A stretch of 44,469 nt of DNA from a bacterium CG_4_9_14_3_um_filter_65_15 (GTDB lineage: Bacteria; Krumholzibacteriota; Krumholzibacteriia; LZORAL124-64-63), in assembly GCA_002790835.1 (NCBI GenBank), contig PFVX01000092.1, forward strand, positions 1 to 44,469, read 5' to 3'. The position numbers were made by a program, and so were the translations under genes. Within the stretch, counting starts at the first letter, position 1; each line of letters opens with the position of its first letter. The notes under the pieces were generated by a model that had not been told where the DNA came from, searched no databases, and worked only from the letters and a program-made list of their open reading frames with translations. Of this stretch, positions 32,141 to 40,797 are shown one piece after another.

Positions 32141-33679
32141 ATGCAGTGGACCGTTGCGCAGACTTCTTTGTCTGATACCAAAGCCGATCTGATCGTTTAT
32201 CCCGTATTCCAGACCGGTGAGGAAGCCGATCTCGGGCCGCTGGTCAAGGCTGCCGGAGGTCCCCCAAAATCCCGCCGCGGTAAAGGCGCCTCGGGGCATG
32301 CCGACCTGGGTTCCATCATCCGTGGGGCCGGTTTCAATGCTGCGGGCGGGGCCACGCTGCCGGTTCCCTGCAGCGGCGTGAAGGCGGGCTGGTTCCTGCT
32401 GGTGGGCATGGGTAAGGCCGCGGATGTCGGCCTGCAGGAAATCCGCAAGGTGGCCGCTGCGGCGGCCAAGCAGGCCCGCACCATGCAGGCGGTGAAGGTC
32501 GCGGTCGTCACTGGGGCCCTGGCGCCGGCGGGGTTCGACGCCGCCGCCGTGGCCCGCAGCTGGCACGAAGGCGCCGAGATGGCGCTGTCGCCCACGGGCG
32601 AACTGAAGACCAGCAAGGAAAAACCCGCGCCGCCGCGCTCCTGGATCCTGCTGGCGGCCGCCGGTGAGGCATCCGCCCTGCGCGCCGGGCTCAAGGAGGG
32701 CCAGGCGCTGACTGCCGGTTGCCTGTTTGCCCGCGACCTGGTGAACCTGCCGCCCAACCTGCTGACGCCCGCGGCCCTGGCCACGCGCACGCGCGGCATG
32801 GCCCGTCGCGAGGGACTGCGGTGCAAGGTTCTGGGCGTGCCTGAACTCAAAAAACTGAAGATGGGCGGCCTGCTGGGCGTGGGCCAGGGCAGCGTCTATC
32901 CGCCGCGACTGATCGTCGTGGACTACAAGGGATCCCGCGCGGCCAAGGCCCCGACCATCGCCCTGGTGGGCAAGGGCGTGACCTTCGATTCGGGCGGCAT
33001 CTCCCTGAAACCGAGCGCCGCCATGGACGAGATGAAGTCCGACATGGCCGGGGCAGCGGGGGTGCTGGGCGCCGTGCTGGCGATCGCGCGGATGAAACTG
33101 CCGGTGAACGTGCAGGTGGTCGTGCCGACGGCCGAGAACATGCCCGACGGAAACGCCATCAAGCCTGCCGACGTGCTGACCATGGCCAGCGGCAAGACCG
33201 TCGAGGTGCTCAACACCGACGCCGAAGGCCGCCTGATCCTCGCCGACGCCCTGTGGTACGCCGGTCGCGGCAAACCGGACTACCTGCTGGACATGGCCAC
33301 CCTGACCGGCGCCTGCGTGGTGGCCCTGGGCAAGCACTTCGCCGGGATCATGGGCAACAGCGCCGAGCTCACCGACATCCTCAAGCAGGCCGGCGGGGAG
33401 ACCTTCGAGCGCGTGTGGCCCCTGCCCCTGGTGGACGAGCACAAGGAGCAGATGAAGGGGACCTGGGCGGACCTGCAGAACATCGGCGGCGGCCGGGAGG
33501 GGGGCGCCTTGACCGCGGCCGCGTTCCTGGCGGCTTTCGTCGACGACAAGACGGCCTGGACCCACCTGGACATCGCCGGTCCCGCGTACTCGTCCAAGGG
33601 CGACGGGATCTGCCCGGCCGGCGGCACGGGCTTTGGGGCGCGCCTGCTGGCGCGCACGGTGCAGCTCCTTGCCGGCTGA
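32141..33679 (+). CDS. pepA: Leucyl aminopeptidase (M17, cytosol aminopeptidase)
   Basis: M17 enzymes are hexameric two-metal aminopeptidases that finish intracellular peptide breakdown. The 512-residue protein has a variable N-terminal macro-like domain and a C-terminal catalytic domain with metal ligands Lys278, Asp283, Asp301, Asp360 and Glu362, the last two within the family signature NTDAEGRL (358-365). ATG 32141 is preferred over ATG 32135 because AAGGAG (32128-32133) is seven bases before it but only one before the latter. Some PepA homologues also bind DNA; that is not testable here. xseA starts near or inside its end. Confidence 0.95.
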   Translation: MQWTVAQTSLSDTKADLIVYPVFQTGEEADLGPLVKAAGGPPKSRRGKGASGHADLGSIIRGAGFNAAGGATLPVPCSGVKAGWFLLVGMGKAADVGLQEIRKVAAAAAKQARTMQAVKVAVVTGALAPAGFDAAAVARSWHEGAEMALSPTGELKTSKEKPAPPRSWILLAAAGEASALRAGLKEGQALTAGCLFARDLVNLPPNLLTPAALATRTRGMARREGLRCKVLGVPELKKLKMGGLLGVGQGSVYPPRLIVVDYKGSRAAKAPTIALVGKGVTFDSGGISLKPSAAMDEMKSDMAGAAGVLGAVLAIARMKLPVNVQVVVPTAENMPDGNAIKPADVLTMASGKTVEVLNTDAEGRLILADALWYAGRGKPDYLLDMATLTGACVVALGKHFAGIMGNSAELTDILKQAGGETFERVWPLPLVDEHKEQMKGTWADLQNIGGGREGGALTAAAFLAAFVDDKTAWTHLDIAGPAYSSKGDGICPAGGTGFGARLLARTVQLLAG

Positions 33680-35252
33680 CCGGAAGGCGGACCTGTTCGC
33701 TGCGGGCGGCGCCTCGGGGCCGGAGCCGCGCCGCGACGTGTTGACGGTGCGCCAGCTGAACGAGCGGATCCGCGACGTCCTGCAATCCGCCTTCGGCGGT
33801 ACGGTGTGGGTCAAGGGGGAGATCCAGCGTCTGCCTCAGGATGCTGCCCGTCGCAAGCACATCTATTTCGAACTGCACGAGACCGGTTCCACGGGGGCGG
33901 CCGAGTTCCAGATCCCCGTGGCCCTGATGGATTGGGATCGCCAGAAGCACGGCCTCGGTCGCTACCTCGACGGCACCGATCCCGACCTGCATCTGGCCAA
34001 CCAGATCGAAGCCTGCTTCGAGGCGGTCGTGGACTTCTATCCGCCGTTCGGCAAGCTGAGCCTGAAGATCGTCGGCGTGGACAAGACCTACTCCCTGGGC
34101 CGACTGGAAGCGGTGCGCCGCGAGGTGCTGGCCTTCCTGACCGCCGAGGGCTTGCTCGAACGGCAGAAGCAACTCGTGCTGACGGATCTGCCCCTGGGCG
34201 TCGGCCTGATCACCTCGCCCGGCAGCGCGGCCGAGCGCGATTTCATGACCGGCATCCAGGCCGCTGGTCGCCCCTTCACGGTGACCCTGCGCGGGGCGAA
34301 GATGCAGGGCGCCCAGCTGCAGGACGAGGTGTTGCGCGCCATGGCCGCGCACGTGCGCAGAGGCGTGGACGTGGTGGTGATCACCCGCGGCGGCGGTTCG
34401 CGGGCCGACTTGAGCTGGTTCGACCAGAAGGATCTGGCGGTGGCGGTCGCCCGATGCCCGGTGCCGGTGATCACGGCCATCGGGCACGAGATCGACCGCA
34501 GCATCTGTGACGTGGTGGCCTACCACTCCTGCAAGACACCGACGGCGGCCGCGGAATACCTGGTCGACCGGGTGGAGGCGGCGGCCGCACGCTTGGAGGA
34601 CGCTGCCGTCCGCTTGACTGCGGCGGTGGATGAGGCCCTGGAGACCGCCGTCGCTCGCCTGGATATCGCCCGGCCCCTGGCCTGGGCTGCCGAGCGCAAG
34701 CTGAACGCCTCCCGGCGCGACACCCAGCGCCTGGCCGCGCGTCTGCAGCAGCGGGTGACGGCGGGACTGGGCGCTTCGGGAGGCCGGCTGGAGCGAATGC
34801 AGAGCCGTCTGGCGGCCCGCACCGGGGGTGTCGTGGCCACGGCCCAGGCGCGATGGAGCGCCTTGGCCGACGCGCTGGGGAAATCCCCGGGGCGGATCAT
34901 CGCGCAGCGGAAGGAGCGCCTTGCCCAGGATGCCTCCCGGCTGCCGCGCGCCTCGGCCCTGCTGCTGGAACGCCGGGCGCAGAGACTGGATCGCGCGCAG
35001 ATGCAGGCCCGCCTGCTGGATCCGGCCCGCCTGCTGGCCCGCGGGTACACCCTGACCCTGGACGAGACCGGACAGCTGGTGAAGCTGGCGGCCGACCTCG
35101 CGCCGGGACAAAGGATCACCACCCGATTCGCCGACGGTCAGTCCGTGAGCATCGTGCAACCCGGCGGCGACGGGGGAAAGAAACCAAAGAAGGGAACCAA
35201 ACGTGAACGCGGAAAAGAAACCGATCCCGCCCAGGAAACTCTCTTTCGGTGA
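33669..35252 (+). CDS. xseA: Exonuclease VII large subunit
   Basis: ExoVII degrades single-stranded DNA from both ends; XseA holds the active site and XseB is the small partner. Landmarks are the N-terminal OB-fold (TVRQLNERIRDVL, then VWVKGEIQRL), GVGLITSPGSAAERDF, RGGGSRADLSWFDQ, and the catalytic region GHEIDRSICDVVA, followed by a long coiled-coil domain of Ala/Arg/Leu-rich repeats and ARGYTLTLDETG. The start is uncertain: TTG 33669 overlaps the pepA stop and leaves 23 residues before the conserved part; GTG 33738 would begin right at it. Neither has a good ribosome site. The C-terminus overlaps xseB by 50 bases. Confidence 0.92.
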   Translation: MPADRKADLFAAGGASGPEPRRDVLTVRQLNERIRDVLQSAFGGTVWVKGEIQRLPQDAARRKHIYFELHETGSTGAAEFQIPVALMDWDRQKHGLGRYLDGTDPDLHLANQIEACFEAVVDFYPPFGKLSLKIVGVDKTYSLGRLEAVRREVLAFLTAEGLLERQKQLVLTDLPLGVGLITSPGSAAERDFMTGIQAAGRPFTVTLRGAKMQGAQLQDEVLRAMAAHVRRGVDVVVITRGGGSRADLSWFDQKDLAVAVARCPVPVITAIGHEIDRSICDVVAYHSCKTPTAAAEYLVDRVEAAAARLEDAAVRLTAAVDEALETAVARLDIARPLAWAAERKLNASRRDTQRLAARLQQRVTAGLGASGGRLERMQSRLAARTGGVVATAQARWSALADALGKSPGRIIAQRKERLAQDASRLPRASALLLERRAQRLDRAQMQARLLDPARLLARGYTLTLDETGQLVKLAADLAPGQRITTRFADGQSVSIVQPGGDGGKKPKKGTKRERGKETDPAQETLFR

Positions 35253-35463
35253 GGCTGTGACCGAGGTCGAGGAGATCCTGGCCCGGCTCGAGGACGACGA
35301 GGTGGACATCGACCTGCTGGGTCAGGAGGTGGCCCGGGCGGTGGCCCTGCTGCAGGTCTGCCGGGAGAAGCTGACCAAGACCGAGGGCGAAGTGCGCGAC
35401 CTGGTATCCGGTCTGCAGGCCGACGAGACCGCGGACAAGGACGCAGCACCGGAGGGCGACTGA
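35203..35463 (+). CDS. xseB: Exonuclease VII small subunit
   Basis: The 86-residue acidic helical protein has the family features LSFGEAVTEVEEILARLEDDEVDIDLL and KLTKTEGEVRDL, as expected for XseB, several copies of which wrap the XseA helices. GTG 35203 follows AAGAAGGGAA. It overlaps the 3' end of xseA, consistent with coupled synthesis of the two subunits. The C-terminal 16 residues are Asp/Glu/Ala-rich. Confidence 0.93.
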   Translation: MNAEKKPIPPRKLSFGEAVTEVEEILARLEDDEVDIDLLGQEVARAVALLQVCREKLTKTEGEVRDLVSGLQADETADKDAAPEGD

Positions 35464-35466
35464 TCC

Positions 35467-36480
35467 ATGGCTCCCCTGATCCATGTCCGTGACCTGACCC
35501 GCGACTACCGGCTCATCAAGAAGCGCGAGGGCGTCGCCGGCGGCTTCGTCGATCTGCTGCGTCCCCGCTACCGTGACCTGCGCGCGGTCGACAGCGTCTG
35601 CTTCGACATCGAGGCGGGGGAGATGGTCGGCTACATCGGCGCCAACGGGGCCGGCAAGTCCACCACCATCAAGATGCTCACGGGCATCCTGACTCCCACC
35701 AGCGGGAAGGTCTCCGTCGGCGGCCTGGTGCCGTGGCGCGACCGCCTGCAGTACACGCGCCACATCGGCGTGGTCTTCGGGCAGCGCACCCAGCTGTGGT
35801 GGGATCTGGCCGTGATCGAATCGTTCCGCCTGCTGCGCAAGATCTACGAGGTGCCCGAGAACATCTACGCCGAGCAGATGAAGGTCTTCGACGACCTGCT
35901 GGGCGTGGGCGAGTTCCTGCACCAACCGGTGCGCAAGCTCTCCCTGGGCCAGCGCATGCGCTGCGACCTGGCCGCGGCCCTGCTGCATCGGCCGCGCATC
36001 CTGTTCCTCGACGAGCCCACCATCGGACTGGACGTGGTGGCCAAGGAGAGCGTGCGCGGTTTCCTGCGCGAGATCCGCGACCTGCAGGGCGTCACCGTGA
36101 TCCTGACCACCCACGACCTGGGCGACATCGAGCAGCTCTGCCGTCGGGTGATCATCATCGACAAGGGCGAGGTGCATTTCGACGGGGAACTGGAGGACCT
36201 GCGCACCCGTCTGGGGCGGCGTGTGCGGTTGACGGTGGATCTGCGCGAGGCCGTCACCGCGGACGACCTGCGCAAGGTGACCGCCGACCTGCCGGTCACC
36301 TGGCGAGACCGCGAGGGCAAGAACCACGTGGCCGAGTTCCGGCGCGCCGAGGTTTCGGGCGCCGAGGTGATCCGCCAGGTGGTCAACGACTGCCAGGTGT
36401 CCGATCTGCACCTGGCCGAGGTGGACATCGAGGAGATCGTGCGCGACATCTACCGGGCAGCCGGCAAGGAGAAGGCATGA
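35467..36480 (+). CDS. ABC-2 exporter ATP-binding protein (COG4586-like)
   Basis: The 337-residue ATPase carries Walker A GANGAGKS (58-65), the Q-loop region VFGQRTQLWWD, the signature LSLGQRMR, Walker B ILFLDEPT, and the H-loop TTHDLGD. The QRTQLWWD stretch and the C-terminal extension of about 90 residues are typical of the uncharacterised subgroup paired with DUF990-type (ABC2_membrane_6) permeases. Two such permeases follow. ATG 35467 lies three bases after the xseB stop. Substrate unknown. Confidence 0.93.
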   Translation: MAPLIHVRDLTRDYRLIKKREGVAGGFVDLLRPRYRDLRAVDSVCFDIEAGEMVGYIGANGAGKSTTIKMLTGILTPTSGKVSVGGLVPWRDRLQYTRHIGVVFGQRTQLWWDLAVIESFRLLRKIYEVPENIYAEQMKVFDDLLGVGEFLHQPVRKLSLGQRMRCDLAAALLHRPRILFLDEPTIGLDVVAKESVRGFLREIRDLQGVTVILTTHDLGDIEQLCRRVIIIDKGEVHFDGELEDLRTRLGRRVRLTVDLREAVTADDLRKVTADLPVTWRDREGKNHVAEFRRAEVSGAEVIRQVVNDCQVSDLHLAEVDIEEIVRDIYRAAGKEKA

Positions 36481-37361
36481 GCGAGCCCACCACCGAGGCC
36501 GTTCGCGCCGATCGCCTGGTGCCCTGGGGGCGCAGCTGGACCGCCACCCTGGGGTTGTACGCGTCCTTCGTGCGCCTGTCCTTTCTCAAGTTCCTGGCCT
36601 ACCGGCTGCGTTACTACACCGGTGTGATCAGCTACACGATTTTCATCTCCGGCCACTACTACATCTATTCCGCCCTGTTCCGCAGCGGAACCCCGGGCCC
36701 GGGCGGCGCCGTCACCATCGGCGGGCTCACCTTGCCCGAGATGGTCACCTACGTGGCCGTGGGCTGGATCGGCCGCAGCTTCTACTTCAACAACATCTCC
36801 CGCCAACTCAGCCGCATGGTGGTGGAAGGGGAGATCGCCATGCAGCTCATCAAGCCCTTCCACCTGCAGACGGTCATGCTGAGCGAGGCGGTGGGGGAGT
36901 CCTGTTTCCGGTTGATGATGTTCACCCTGCCGATCACGGTGGTGATCGTGCCGCTGTTCCATCTGCTGGGACCGACCGACTTCGCCCTGTACCCCTGGAC
37001 ATTCCTGAGCTTCTGCCTGGCCCTGGTCATCTACAGCCAGTGGAACTTCCTGATCGGGTGCCTGGCGTTCTACCTCAAGAACATCCAGGGGGTGCTGCGC
37101 GCCCAGATGGTGAGCATGGATTTTCTGACGGGCGTGCTGATCCCCTTCACGCTCTTTCCCCACTGGTTCCAGGTCGTGGTGCAGTGGTTGCCCTTCCAGG
37201 GCATCAGCTACATTCCGGTGACCATCTTCCTGGGCAAGCGCACCGGGCCGGAGCTCTACCAGGCCATAGGGCTGCAGTTCGCCTGGGCGATCGGCCTGTT
37301 CATCCTGGCCCGCCTGGTGTTCAAATTCTCGGTGCGCCGGGTGATCGCGCAGGGGGGGTGA
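36477..37361 (+). CDS. ABC-2 permease 1 (DUF990/ABC2_membrane_6 type)
   Basis: The 294-residue protein has a hydrophilic N-terminus and six membrane helices; landmarks include YRLRYYTGVISYTIFI, GEIAMQLIKPFHLQ, and FPHWFQVVVQWLPFQGISYIP near the end, which match the permease group that accompanies COG4586 ATPases. ATG 36477 overlaps the ATPase stop (ATGA). It works with permease 2 as a heterodimer, by analogy with the family. A longer frame to 35733 belongs to the ATPase region and is not this protein. Confidence 0.88.
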   Translation: MSEPTTEAVRADRLVPWGRSWTATLGLYASFVRLSFLKFLAYRLRYYTGVISYTIFISGHYYIYSALFRSGTPGPGGAVTIGGLTLPEMVTYVAVGWIGRSFYFNNISRQLSRMVVEGEIAMQLIKPFHLQTVMLSEAVGESCFRLMMFTLPITVVIVPLFHLLGPTDFALYPWTFLSFCLALVIYSQWNFLIGCLAFYLKNIQGVLRAQMVSMDFLTGVLIPFTLFPHWFQVVVQWLPFQGISYIPVTIFLGKRTGPELYQAIGLQFAWAIGLFILARLVFKFSVRRVIAQGG

Positions 37362-37365
37362 AACC

Positions 37366-38208
37366 GTGTCGGAAAATCTTTTGGTCGGCCGTAAACCCCG
37401 TAGGGGTGTAACTGCATTTATTTGGCAATTAGGGATTTACGGGACTTACTTCGCGCAGTTCGTGAAGTCGCGTCTGGCCTACCGCATGGATTTCGTCATC
37501 GATACCCTGGCCGTTTCGTTCAGCATCGTCATCCAGATGGCGGTGCTGACCACCCTGTTCAGCAAGGTGCGCTCGCTCGACGGCTGGAGCTTTCCCGAGG
37601 TGCTTTTCATCTACGGGTTCTCCCTGGTTCCCTTGGGCCTGTTCAACCTGATCAGCGTCAATCTCTACGGATTCAGCGAGAAGTACATCATCCAGGGCAA
37701 GCTCGACCGGGTGTTGCTGCGGCCGGTGGGAACCCTGACCCAGGTGCTGTGCGAGTCGTTCAGCGTATCGGGCATCAACGAGATCCTGCTGGGGATCGGC
37801 GTGATGATCTACGCGGGGCGGGAACTGGGGCTGCCTCTGGGGATTCAACAGGTTCTGGGTCTGGCGGTTCTGGCGCCGTCGGCCGCTCTGGTCTACTCGG
37901 GAGTGTTCCTGGCCATCACGTCGGTGACCTTCTGGTTCGAGGATCGCATGGGGTTGGCGCCGCCGGTCTACAACCTGATCCGGTTCAGCCGCTACCCCAT
38001 CACGATTTACAGCCTGCCGGTGCGGCTGTTCTTGACCTTCGCTTTGCCGTTCGCCTGGGTGGCCTTCTACCCGGCCACCTGGTTCCTGGGCAGTCCCGGG
38101 TTTGCGCGGGTGGCCCTGTTGACTCCCCTGGTGGGGATTGTGGTATTCTCGGGTGCGGTCCTGATCTGGAAACGCGGCATCAAGCGCTATTCCAGCACCG
38201 GCAGTTGA
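37366..38208 (+). CDS. ABC-2 permease 2 (DUF990/ABC2_membrane_6 type)
   Basis: The 280-residue partner permease shows SRLAYRMDFVIDTLAVSFS, FPEVLFIYGFSLVPLGLFNL, GKLDRVLLRPV and a final helix ending near YSSTGS. The GKLDRVLLRP/GEIAMQLIKP positions of the two permeases correspond. GTG 37366 is four bases after the previous stop. The first 75 bases are clearly more AT-rich than the rest (TGTAAC, TTTATTTGG), unlike the surrounding codon use. The gene ends 32 bases before the next. Confidence 0.87.
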   Translation: MSENLLVGRKPRRGVTAFIWQLGIYGTYFAQFVKSRLAYRMDFVIDTLAVSFSIVIQMAVLTTLFSKVRSLDGWSFPEVLFIYGFSLVPLGLFNLISVNLYGFSEKYIIQGKLDRVLLRPVGTLTQVLCESFSVSGINEILLGIGVMIYAGRELGLPLGIQQVLGLAVLAPSAALVYSGVFLAITSVTFWFEDRMGLAPPVYNLIRFSRYPITIYSLPVRLFLTFALPFAWVAFYPATWFLGSPGFARVALLTPLVGIVVFSGAVLIWKRGIKRYSSTGS

Positions 38209-38240
38209 ACCCGAGCTCCGTCGCCGAAAGGAACGATCCG

Positions 38241-38906
38241 ATGCGCAAGATCCTGCTGCTGACCTGCATCCTGCTGGCCGTCGCCGCGGCCCTGCCCGCC
38301 ACAGCTTCGGTGTGGTGCGGCGAGAACGGCATCATCCGCTTCTCGTTCGTCGAGGGGGATTCCCTGGTTTCGGTCTGGGATAGCGGTCCCGCCGAGGCGG
38401 GCGTCACCAAGGTCGACCTCTACGCCTGGCTGACCGACGTCGAGTCCGTGCAGCATGAGGGCGAGGTCCTCATGGCCATCGGCGGCTACGAGCTCAACCT
38501 CAAGATCACCGGCGCCGAGGCCTATATCCTGTCCCAGGAATTTCCCGCCCCGGGTTTCAACGTGGGGCGGAAGCAAGGCAGCATCGTTTACGGACTGGGC
38601 AGCGGGCTCAGCGTCGCCCGGGGATCAACCCAGCTCGTGCACTGGAAACTCATGTTCACGGGGCGCCCCGAAAATGTCCGCTTCGACCTGGAGTCGGAGG
38701 GTCTCCAGAGCTGCATGAAGACCGAAGGGTGCACCGGATCCGGGACCCACGCCCTGTACGTGGGGGCGACGTCCACCCATCTGCTCGATATGCTGAGCGG
38801 GGCGGGCTACGAGCCGGCCTGGCTGAATCCCGCCGGCGAGGTGGATCAGACGCCCGTCGTCAGCGCCGAGACCTGGCGCAAGGTCGGCGTGTACGGGAGC
38901 CGCTAG
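38241..38906 (+). CDS. Secreted protein of unknown family
   Basis: I do not recognise this 221-residue protein. It has a clear signal peptide (RKILLLTCILLAVAAALPATA, cleavage after residue 22) and a mature part beginning with SVWCGENG, with further Cys in CMKTEGC. It is Gly/Val/Asp-rich and predicted mostly beta: VDLYAWLTDVESV, GEVLMAIGGYEL, FNVGRKQGSIVYGLG, and LVHWKLMFTG suggest an immunoglobulin- or cohesin-like sandwich, typical of secreted proteins in FCB-like lineages. AAAGGA precedes ATG 38241. It follows the exporter by 32 bases, which may be coincidence. Its stop overlaps that of the convergent epimerase (CTAG). Confidence 0.75.
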   Translation: MRKILLLTCILLAVAAALPATASVWCGENGIIRFSFVEGDSLVSVWDSGPAEAGVTKVDLYAWLTDVESVQHEGEVLMAIGGYELNLKITGAEAYILSQEFPAPGFNVGRKQGSIVYGLGSGLSVARGSTQLVHWKLMFTGRPENVRFDLESEGLQSCMKTEGCTGSGTHALYVGATSTHLLDMLSGAGYEPAWLNPAGEVDQTPVVSAETWRKVGVYGSR

Positions 38907-39358
38907 CCGTCGCCGGGGGCGCACATCTCCACGAGGACTCCGCCGCAATCCTTGGGGTGCAGGAACACGATCTGCTTGCCGCCCGCGCCCGGCCGTGGTT
39001 TGTCGTCGAGCAACCGGATTCCCGCAGCGCGACAGCGCTCCATGGCCGCGGCGATGTCCGGCACGGCCATGGCCACATGATGCAGCCCGGGCCCGCGCTT
39101 GGCGATGAAGGCGGCGATGTTCCCGCCTTCGCCCATGGGGGCCAGCAGCTCGAGATGACCCCGCCCGCCGCTGCGGTCGAGCTTCAGGAAGGCCACCTGC
39201 ACGTTCTCCTGCGGCACCTCCTCGGTGCGCTCCAGCTCCAGCCCCAGCAGGTCGCGATACAGGGCGATCCCCGCCTGCAGGTCGGCCACCGCCACGCCGA
39301 TGTGATCGACATGACCGTCCAGATCCGACGGCAGCAGGTTCTCCAATTTCGGATTCAC
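38903..39358 (-). CDS. mce: Methylmalonyl-CoA epimerase
   Basis: The 151-residue VOC-fold protein interconverts (R)- and (S)-methylmalonyl-CoA. Landmarks are DHIGVAVADL with metal-ligand His19, the LYRDLLGLEL stretch, HLELLAPMGEGG, GPGLHHVAMAVPDI, and LVEMCAP, the four-ligand pattern of MCE. GTG 39358 has a very strong AGGAGGTGGAAC upstream. It lies near the methylmalonyl-CoA decarboxylase operon on the other strand, which makes the substrate assignment firm, but no mutase gene is in the window. Confidence 0.93.
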   Translation of the reverse strand: MNPKLENLLPSDLDGHVDHIGVAVADLQAGIALYRDLLGLELERTEEVPQENVQVAFLKLDRSGGRGHLELLAPMGEGGNIAAFIAKRGPGLHHVAMAVPDIAAAMERCRAAGIRLLDDKPRPGAGGKQIVFLHPKDCGGVLVEMCAPGDG

Positions 39359-39509
39359 GTTCCACCTCCTGGCTCAGCGGGACAGCCCGTAGTCTCAGGG
39401 AGCCAATATAGGCTCCCGCGCCCGTGAGGGCAGAATTTCCTTCAGGCCGTGCGGCGGCCCTGCTATGCTGCCGATCCCTCGACCACCGCACCTGAACCGG
39501 GAGCTGACC

Positions 39510-40628
39510 ATGGATCCGCGCATCACCCGCCTGGCCGAACAACTCATCACCTACAGCGTCAAACTCCAGCCGGGCGAGAAGATCTACATCGAGATCAAGG
39601 GCCTGGAAGCCATGGAGCTGGGCTGCGAACTGGTGCGCGTGGCGACCGAACACGGCGGGGTGCCGTTCTGGTACTACAACGACGAGACCCTCAGCCGTGG
39701 CTTCATCAAGCACGCCGGCCAGGAGCAGTTCGCCGCCTGGGGCGCTTTCCACCGGCCCATCATGGAGGCGGTCGACGCCTACATCGCCGTGCGCGGAAGC
39801 ACCAACCCCTTCGACCTGGCCGACGTGGAGCCCGAACGCATGAAGTGGCACGACGAGGCCTACTGGGGACAGGTCCACCTGCCGGTGCGCCTGAAGAAGA
39901 AGTGGTGCGTGCTGCGCTATCCCAACCCCGCCATGGCCATGGCCGCCGAGCGGGCCACCGACGAGTTCGCGGACTTCTACTTCCAGGTCTGCACCATGGA
40001 CTACGCCAAGATGAGCAAGGCCATGGATCCCTTGGCGGCGCTCATCGAACGCACCGACCGGGTGAAGATTCTCGGCCCGGGCACGGACCTGGCGTTCTCC
40101 ATCAAGGGTCTGCCGCCGGTCAAGTGCGACGGCGGTCGCAACATCCCCGACGGCGAGGTCTACACCGCCCCGGTGCGCGACAGCGTCAACGGCGTGATCC
40201 AGTACAACACCAAGACCCGCCAGGGCGGAGCGGTGCTGGACAAGTTGCGGTTCGTGGTCAAGGACGGCAAGATCGTCGAGGCCTCCTGCGAGGGGGACAA
40301 CGACAAGCTGCAGGCCGCCCTGGATATCGACGAGGGCGCGCGCTACTTCGGCGAGTTCGCCCTGGGCGTCAATCCCTACATCACCGAACCCATGCTCGAC
40401 ACCCTGTTCGACGAGAAGATCAGCGGCAGCTTCCACCTGACTCCGGGCAACGCCTACGCGGCCGCCGACAACGGCAACAAGAGCGCCCAGCACTGGGACA
40501 TCGTCCTGATCCAGACGCCCGAGTGGGGTGGCGGCGAGATCTATTTCGACGACGTGCTGATCCGCAAGGACGGACGATTCGTCTTGCCGGAGCTGGAAGG
40601 GCTCAATCCCGAAAACCTGAAGTCCTAA
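39510..40628 (+). CDS. M29-family aminopeptidase
   Basis: M29 enzymes (aminopeptidase T/S type) are two-metal exopeptidases. The 372-residue protein has the likely ligands Glu216 (GEVYTAP), Glu282 (GEFALG), His309 (SGSFHL), Tyr316 (GNAY), His328 and Asp330 (HWD), in the order known for the Thermus and Staphylococcus enzymes. ATG 39510 has GGGAG upstream; the frame goes back to 39465 but the extra residues look non-coding. It sits between the epimerase and the decarboxylase operon without an obvious functional link; together with the M17 and two M1 peptidases it makes four aminopeptidase-type genes in the window. Confidence 0.92.
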   Translation: MDPRITRLAEQLITYSVKLQPGEKIYIEIKGLEAMELGCELVRVATEHGGVPFWYYNDETLSRGFIKHAGQEQFAAWGAFHRPIMEAVDAYIAVRGSTNPFDLADVEPERMKWHDEAYWGQVHLPVRLKKKWCVLRYPNPAMAMAAERATDEFADFYFQVCTMDYAKMSKAMDPLAALIERTDRVKILGPGTDLAFSIKGLPPVKCDGGRNIPDGEVYTAPVRDSVNGVIQYNTKTRQGGAVLDKLRFVVKDGKIVEASCEGDNDKLQAALDIDEGARYFGEFALGVNPYITEPMLDTLFDEKISGSFHLTPGNAYAAADNGNKSAQHWDIVLIQTPEWGGGEIYFDDVLIRKDGRFVLPELEGLNPENLKS

Positions 40629-40697
40629 CCGTTAACCTGATGTTGGACATTCGATTAACCGCGCCACGCGACCGGGCAGTAAAAAGTCCGGAAAACC

Positions 40698-40713
40698 TGT
40701 CAAAAATTTGACA
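40698..40713. promoter_or_regulatory. 16-base palindrome over the decarboxylase operon -35
   Basis: TGTCAAA-AA-TTTGACA is a perfect inverted repeat with a two-base centre; its right arm contains the TTGACA -35 (40708-40713). This is the cleanest operator candidate in the window. TTAACC occurs twice upstream (around 40632 and 40655). Confidence 0.5.
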
Positions 40714-40735
40714 TCTGACCATTCCGCGCGATCTT
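40708..40735 (+). promoter_or_regulatory. Candidate promoter of the methylmalonyl-CoA decarboxylase operon
   Basis: A perfect TTGACA (40708-40713) is followed after 16 bases by GATCTT (40730-40735), a weak -10. Transcription would begin around 40742. The weak -10 suggests need for an activator, or a different sigma factor. Confidence 0.4.
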
Positions 40736-40797
40736 TCCCCTAGGCGAACATGTGAAGAGGGGGCACGATGGGCGATCCCCCGGTCAGGAAGGCGACC

